From: Comamonas sp.
Lineage (GTDB): Bacteria; Pseudomonadota; Gammaproteobacteria; Burkholderiales; Burkholderiaceae_C
Length of the DNA: 64,000 nucleotides
NCBI GenBank assembly: GCA_031277805.1
Contig: JAITLR010000022.1
Location: 186,001-250,000, forward strand
Reading direction: 5' to 3'
Position numbers and translations under genes: made by a program
Part shown: positions 62,692-64,000 of the stretch, one piece after another
Layout: each line of letters begins with the position of its first letter
How positions within the stretch are numbered: position 1 is the first letter of the stretch
The notes under the pieces: model-generated
Told to the model about the DNA's origin: nothing
What the model saw: only the letters and a program-made list of their open reading frames with translations
The model's database searches: none

Positions 62692-63809
62692 TACTTCGGC
62701 TGCGCCGCCTGGTAGAGCACGCGCACTAGGTCGGACTGGGTGAGGATGCCCGCCAACTGCCCGTTGTCCCGAACGATGGGAATGTGGTGGTGGCCGTCCT
62801 CGCTGAACAGCGGCACCAGCTCGGCCACGCGCTGGCTGGCGCGCGCGGTGCTGACTTCGTGCGTCATGATCTGGCCGATCTGCCGGGGCTGGTCCGTGCC
62901 GCCCGTCAGCAGGGTGCGCAGGCGCTTGCCCAGGCCCAGTGGCTGGGCATCGGGTTGTGCATGGCGCATGAAGTCGGCGCGTGTCACGATGCCCACCACG
63001 CGCTGCGCGGCGTCCACGACGGGCAGCGCCTTGATGCGGTGCTCGCGCATGGCACTCCAGGCATCGGCCAGGGAGGTGTCTGCGCCCACCGTCACCGGAT
63101 TCACCGACATGACGTCCTCGCAACTCAGCTCGCCCCATTGGCGTTGCCAGGCGGCAAGCTCGGTCGCGTGCAGCAGGGCTTCCAGGTCGTCGCGCGGCAC
63201 GTCCAGCACCTGGTTGTAATGGGCCAGCGCGACGTCGAAGTCTGCTGCGGTGAAGTGCGAAGACCGCGGTGGCGCCGCCTGTTGCGTGTGGGGATAGCGC
63301 CTTCCTGTGAGACGGTTGTAGGCGATGCCGGCCAGGGCCATCAGGATGGCGTTCGCCAGCACGGGGAACAGCACGAAGCGTGGCTCCACCGCATGGCTGA
63401 GCACGGCAAACAGCGCCGTGGCGCCGCCCGGCGGGTGCAGGCAGCGCAGCGCGAACATGGCGGCAATGGCCAGGCCCACGGCCGCCGCGCCGGCCCAGGC
63501 GGTATCGGGAATCCAGGCCGCGCAGGCCACACCGACCAGCGCCGCCACGGTATGGCTGCCGACCACGGACCAGGGCTGTGCCAGCGGGCTGGCGGGCAGC
63601 GCGAAGATCAGCACGGCCGACGCACCCATGGGCGCGATCAGCCAGGCCGACAGGTCGTTGTCCAGCGCGAAGGCGCGGCATATCAGCGCCGTCAAAGCGA
63701 TGCCCAGGGCGCCGCCTAGCGAGGCCCGCAGCCGTTCGCGCCCGTTGACGCGCATGCGCGCCGGCCGGAAGGCCAGCCAGAGGGCCTTCAGAGGTTCATT
63801 GAGGTTCAT
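62691..63809 (-). CDS. HPP-family membrane protein with two CBS domains
   Basis: A 372-residue protein. Residues ~25-170 form the HPP domain with about four helices and the HPPGGATALFAVLSH signature (His-Pro-Pro). The C-terminal 140 residues hold two CBS domains (CEDVMSVNPVTVGADTSLADAW; IMTHEVSTARASQRVAELVPLF) that usually bind adenosyl ligands. Related HPP proteins have been linked to nitrite transport in plastids; the substrate here is open. The start overlaps the stop of the upstream MarR gene (ATGA). Confidence 0.92.
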   Translation of the reverse strand: MNLNEPLKALWLAFRPARMRVNGRERLRASLGGALGIALTALICRAFALDNDLSAWLIAPMGASAVLIFALPASPLAQPWSVVGSHTVAALVGVACAAWIPDTAWAGAAAVGLAIAAMFALRCLHPPGGATALFAVLSHAVEPRFVLFPVLANAILMALAGIAYNRLTGRRYPHTQQAAPPRSSHFTAADFDVALAHYNQVLDVPRDDLEALLHATELAAWQRQWGELSCEDVMSVNPVTVGADTSLADAWSAMREHRIKALPVVDAAQRVVGIVTRADFMRHAQPDAQPLGLGKRLRTLLTGGTDQPRQIGQIMTHEVSTARASQRVAELVPLFSEDGHHHIPIVRDNGQLAGILTQSDLVRVLYQAAQPK

Positions 63810-64000
63810 TGATGTTGTTCGGTGAATGCAGAGATGTGGGCGACCTGGAACACCTCCTTGAGCGAGCGTAGCTCAAGCCGGTGCAGCGCCGCCAGCCGCA
63901 GCAGCCGTTCCTCGCCCTCGGCGCTCAGGCGCACCAGCACCTGGCGCTTGTCGGTCGTGCCGCTTTCGCGGCTCACCAGCCCCAACGCCTCGCAGCGCGC
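63806..64000 (-). CDS. MarR-family regulator, C-terminal part (cut by window edge)
   Basis: The last 64 residues of a winged-helix protein; LGLVSRESGTTDKRQVLVRLSAEG is the MarR wing, followed by an alpha-helical dimer region. The gene runs off the window at base 64000. Its TGA stop overlaps the ATG of the HPP-CBS gene, so the regulator and the membrane protein are coupled. Confidence 0.85.
   Translation of the reverse strand, partial: ARCEALGLVSRESGTTDKRQVLVRLSAEGEERLLRLAALHRLELRSLKEVFQVAHISAFTEQHQ

Overview
The window looks like a stretch of core chromosome from a high-GC betaproteobacterium of the family Comamonadaceae, most likely Comamonas (testosteroni group). The strongest sign is a 708-residue quinohemoprotein ethanol dehydrogenase (15193-17319) whose vicinal Cys pair, catalytic Asp and heme motif sit where the Comamonas testosteroni enzyme has them. 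A fused pntA, a torF-like porin/glnK/amtB operon, Bug-type receptors, a LivH-LivM fusion and many intergenic GATAGCTGCTAGCGCTT repeats agree with this. The genus is my inference from remembered families, not a search. I see no prophage, insertion sequence, CRISPR array, rRNA or tRNA.

Layout, 0-20 kb: an AraC-type regulator; biotin synthesis (bioB, then a tight bioA-bioD-bioF unit); a MocR-type PLP-dependent regulator divergent from a BenE-family transporter and the PLP carrier protein YggS; alr divergent from lplT; a drug/metabolite exporter; an AmiS/UreI-type channel; and an ethanol oxidation block (a GAF-Fis regulator without an AAA+ domain, qhEDH, aldehyde dehydrogenase). A ProQ-type RNA chaperone follows.

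20-45 kb: glcE-glcF without an adjacent glcD; a nitrogen operon (torF-like porin, glnK, amtB) behind a convincing sigma-54 promoter; a DUF2165 membrane protein; a sulfatase with two Bug receptors and a MarR regulator; comM; a LysR/MFS/nitronate monooxygenase group and an SDR; three envelope genes of largely unknown role; a branched-chain-type ABC transporter (livF, livG, fused livHM, binding protein); and fpr.

45-64 kb: a LysR regulator, a YihY membrane protein, an acetyl-CoA hydrolase/CoA-transferase, lrgA-lrgB with a divergent LysR, rluE, a membrane protein, a small Ala-rich secreted protein, a metallo-beta-lactamase hydrolase, pntA-pntB, lysE with its Lrp regulator, azurin, xth and pyrE with overlapping divergent start codons, small envelope genes, and an HPP-CBS protein translationally coupled to a MarR gene cut by the window edge.

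How it fits together: qhEDH and aldehyde dehydrogenase would turn ethanol into acetate, azurin is a plausible periplasmic electron acceptor, and the CoA-transferase could activate acetate. Most genes are ordinary. The best candidates for something new are the MocR-BenE-YggS locus (possible vitamin B6 uptake or homeostasis), the AAA-less regulator and its palindrome, the sulfatase/Bug cluster, the three-gene envelope cluster at 36-38 kb, and four families of intergenic repeats, several of which overlap stop codons.
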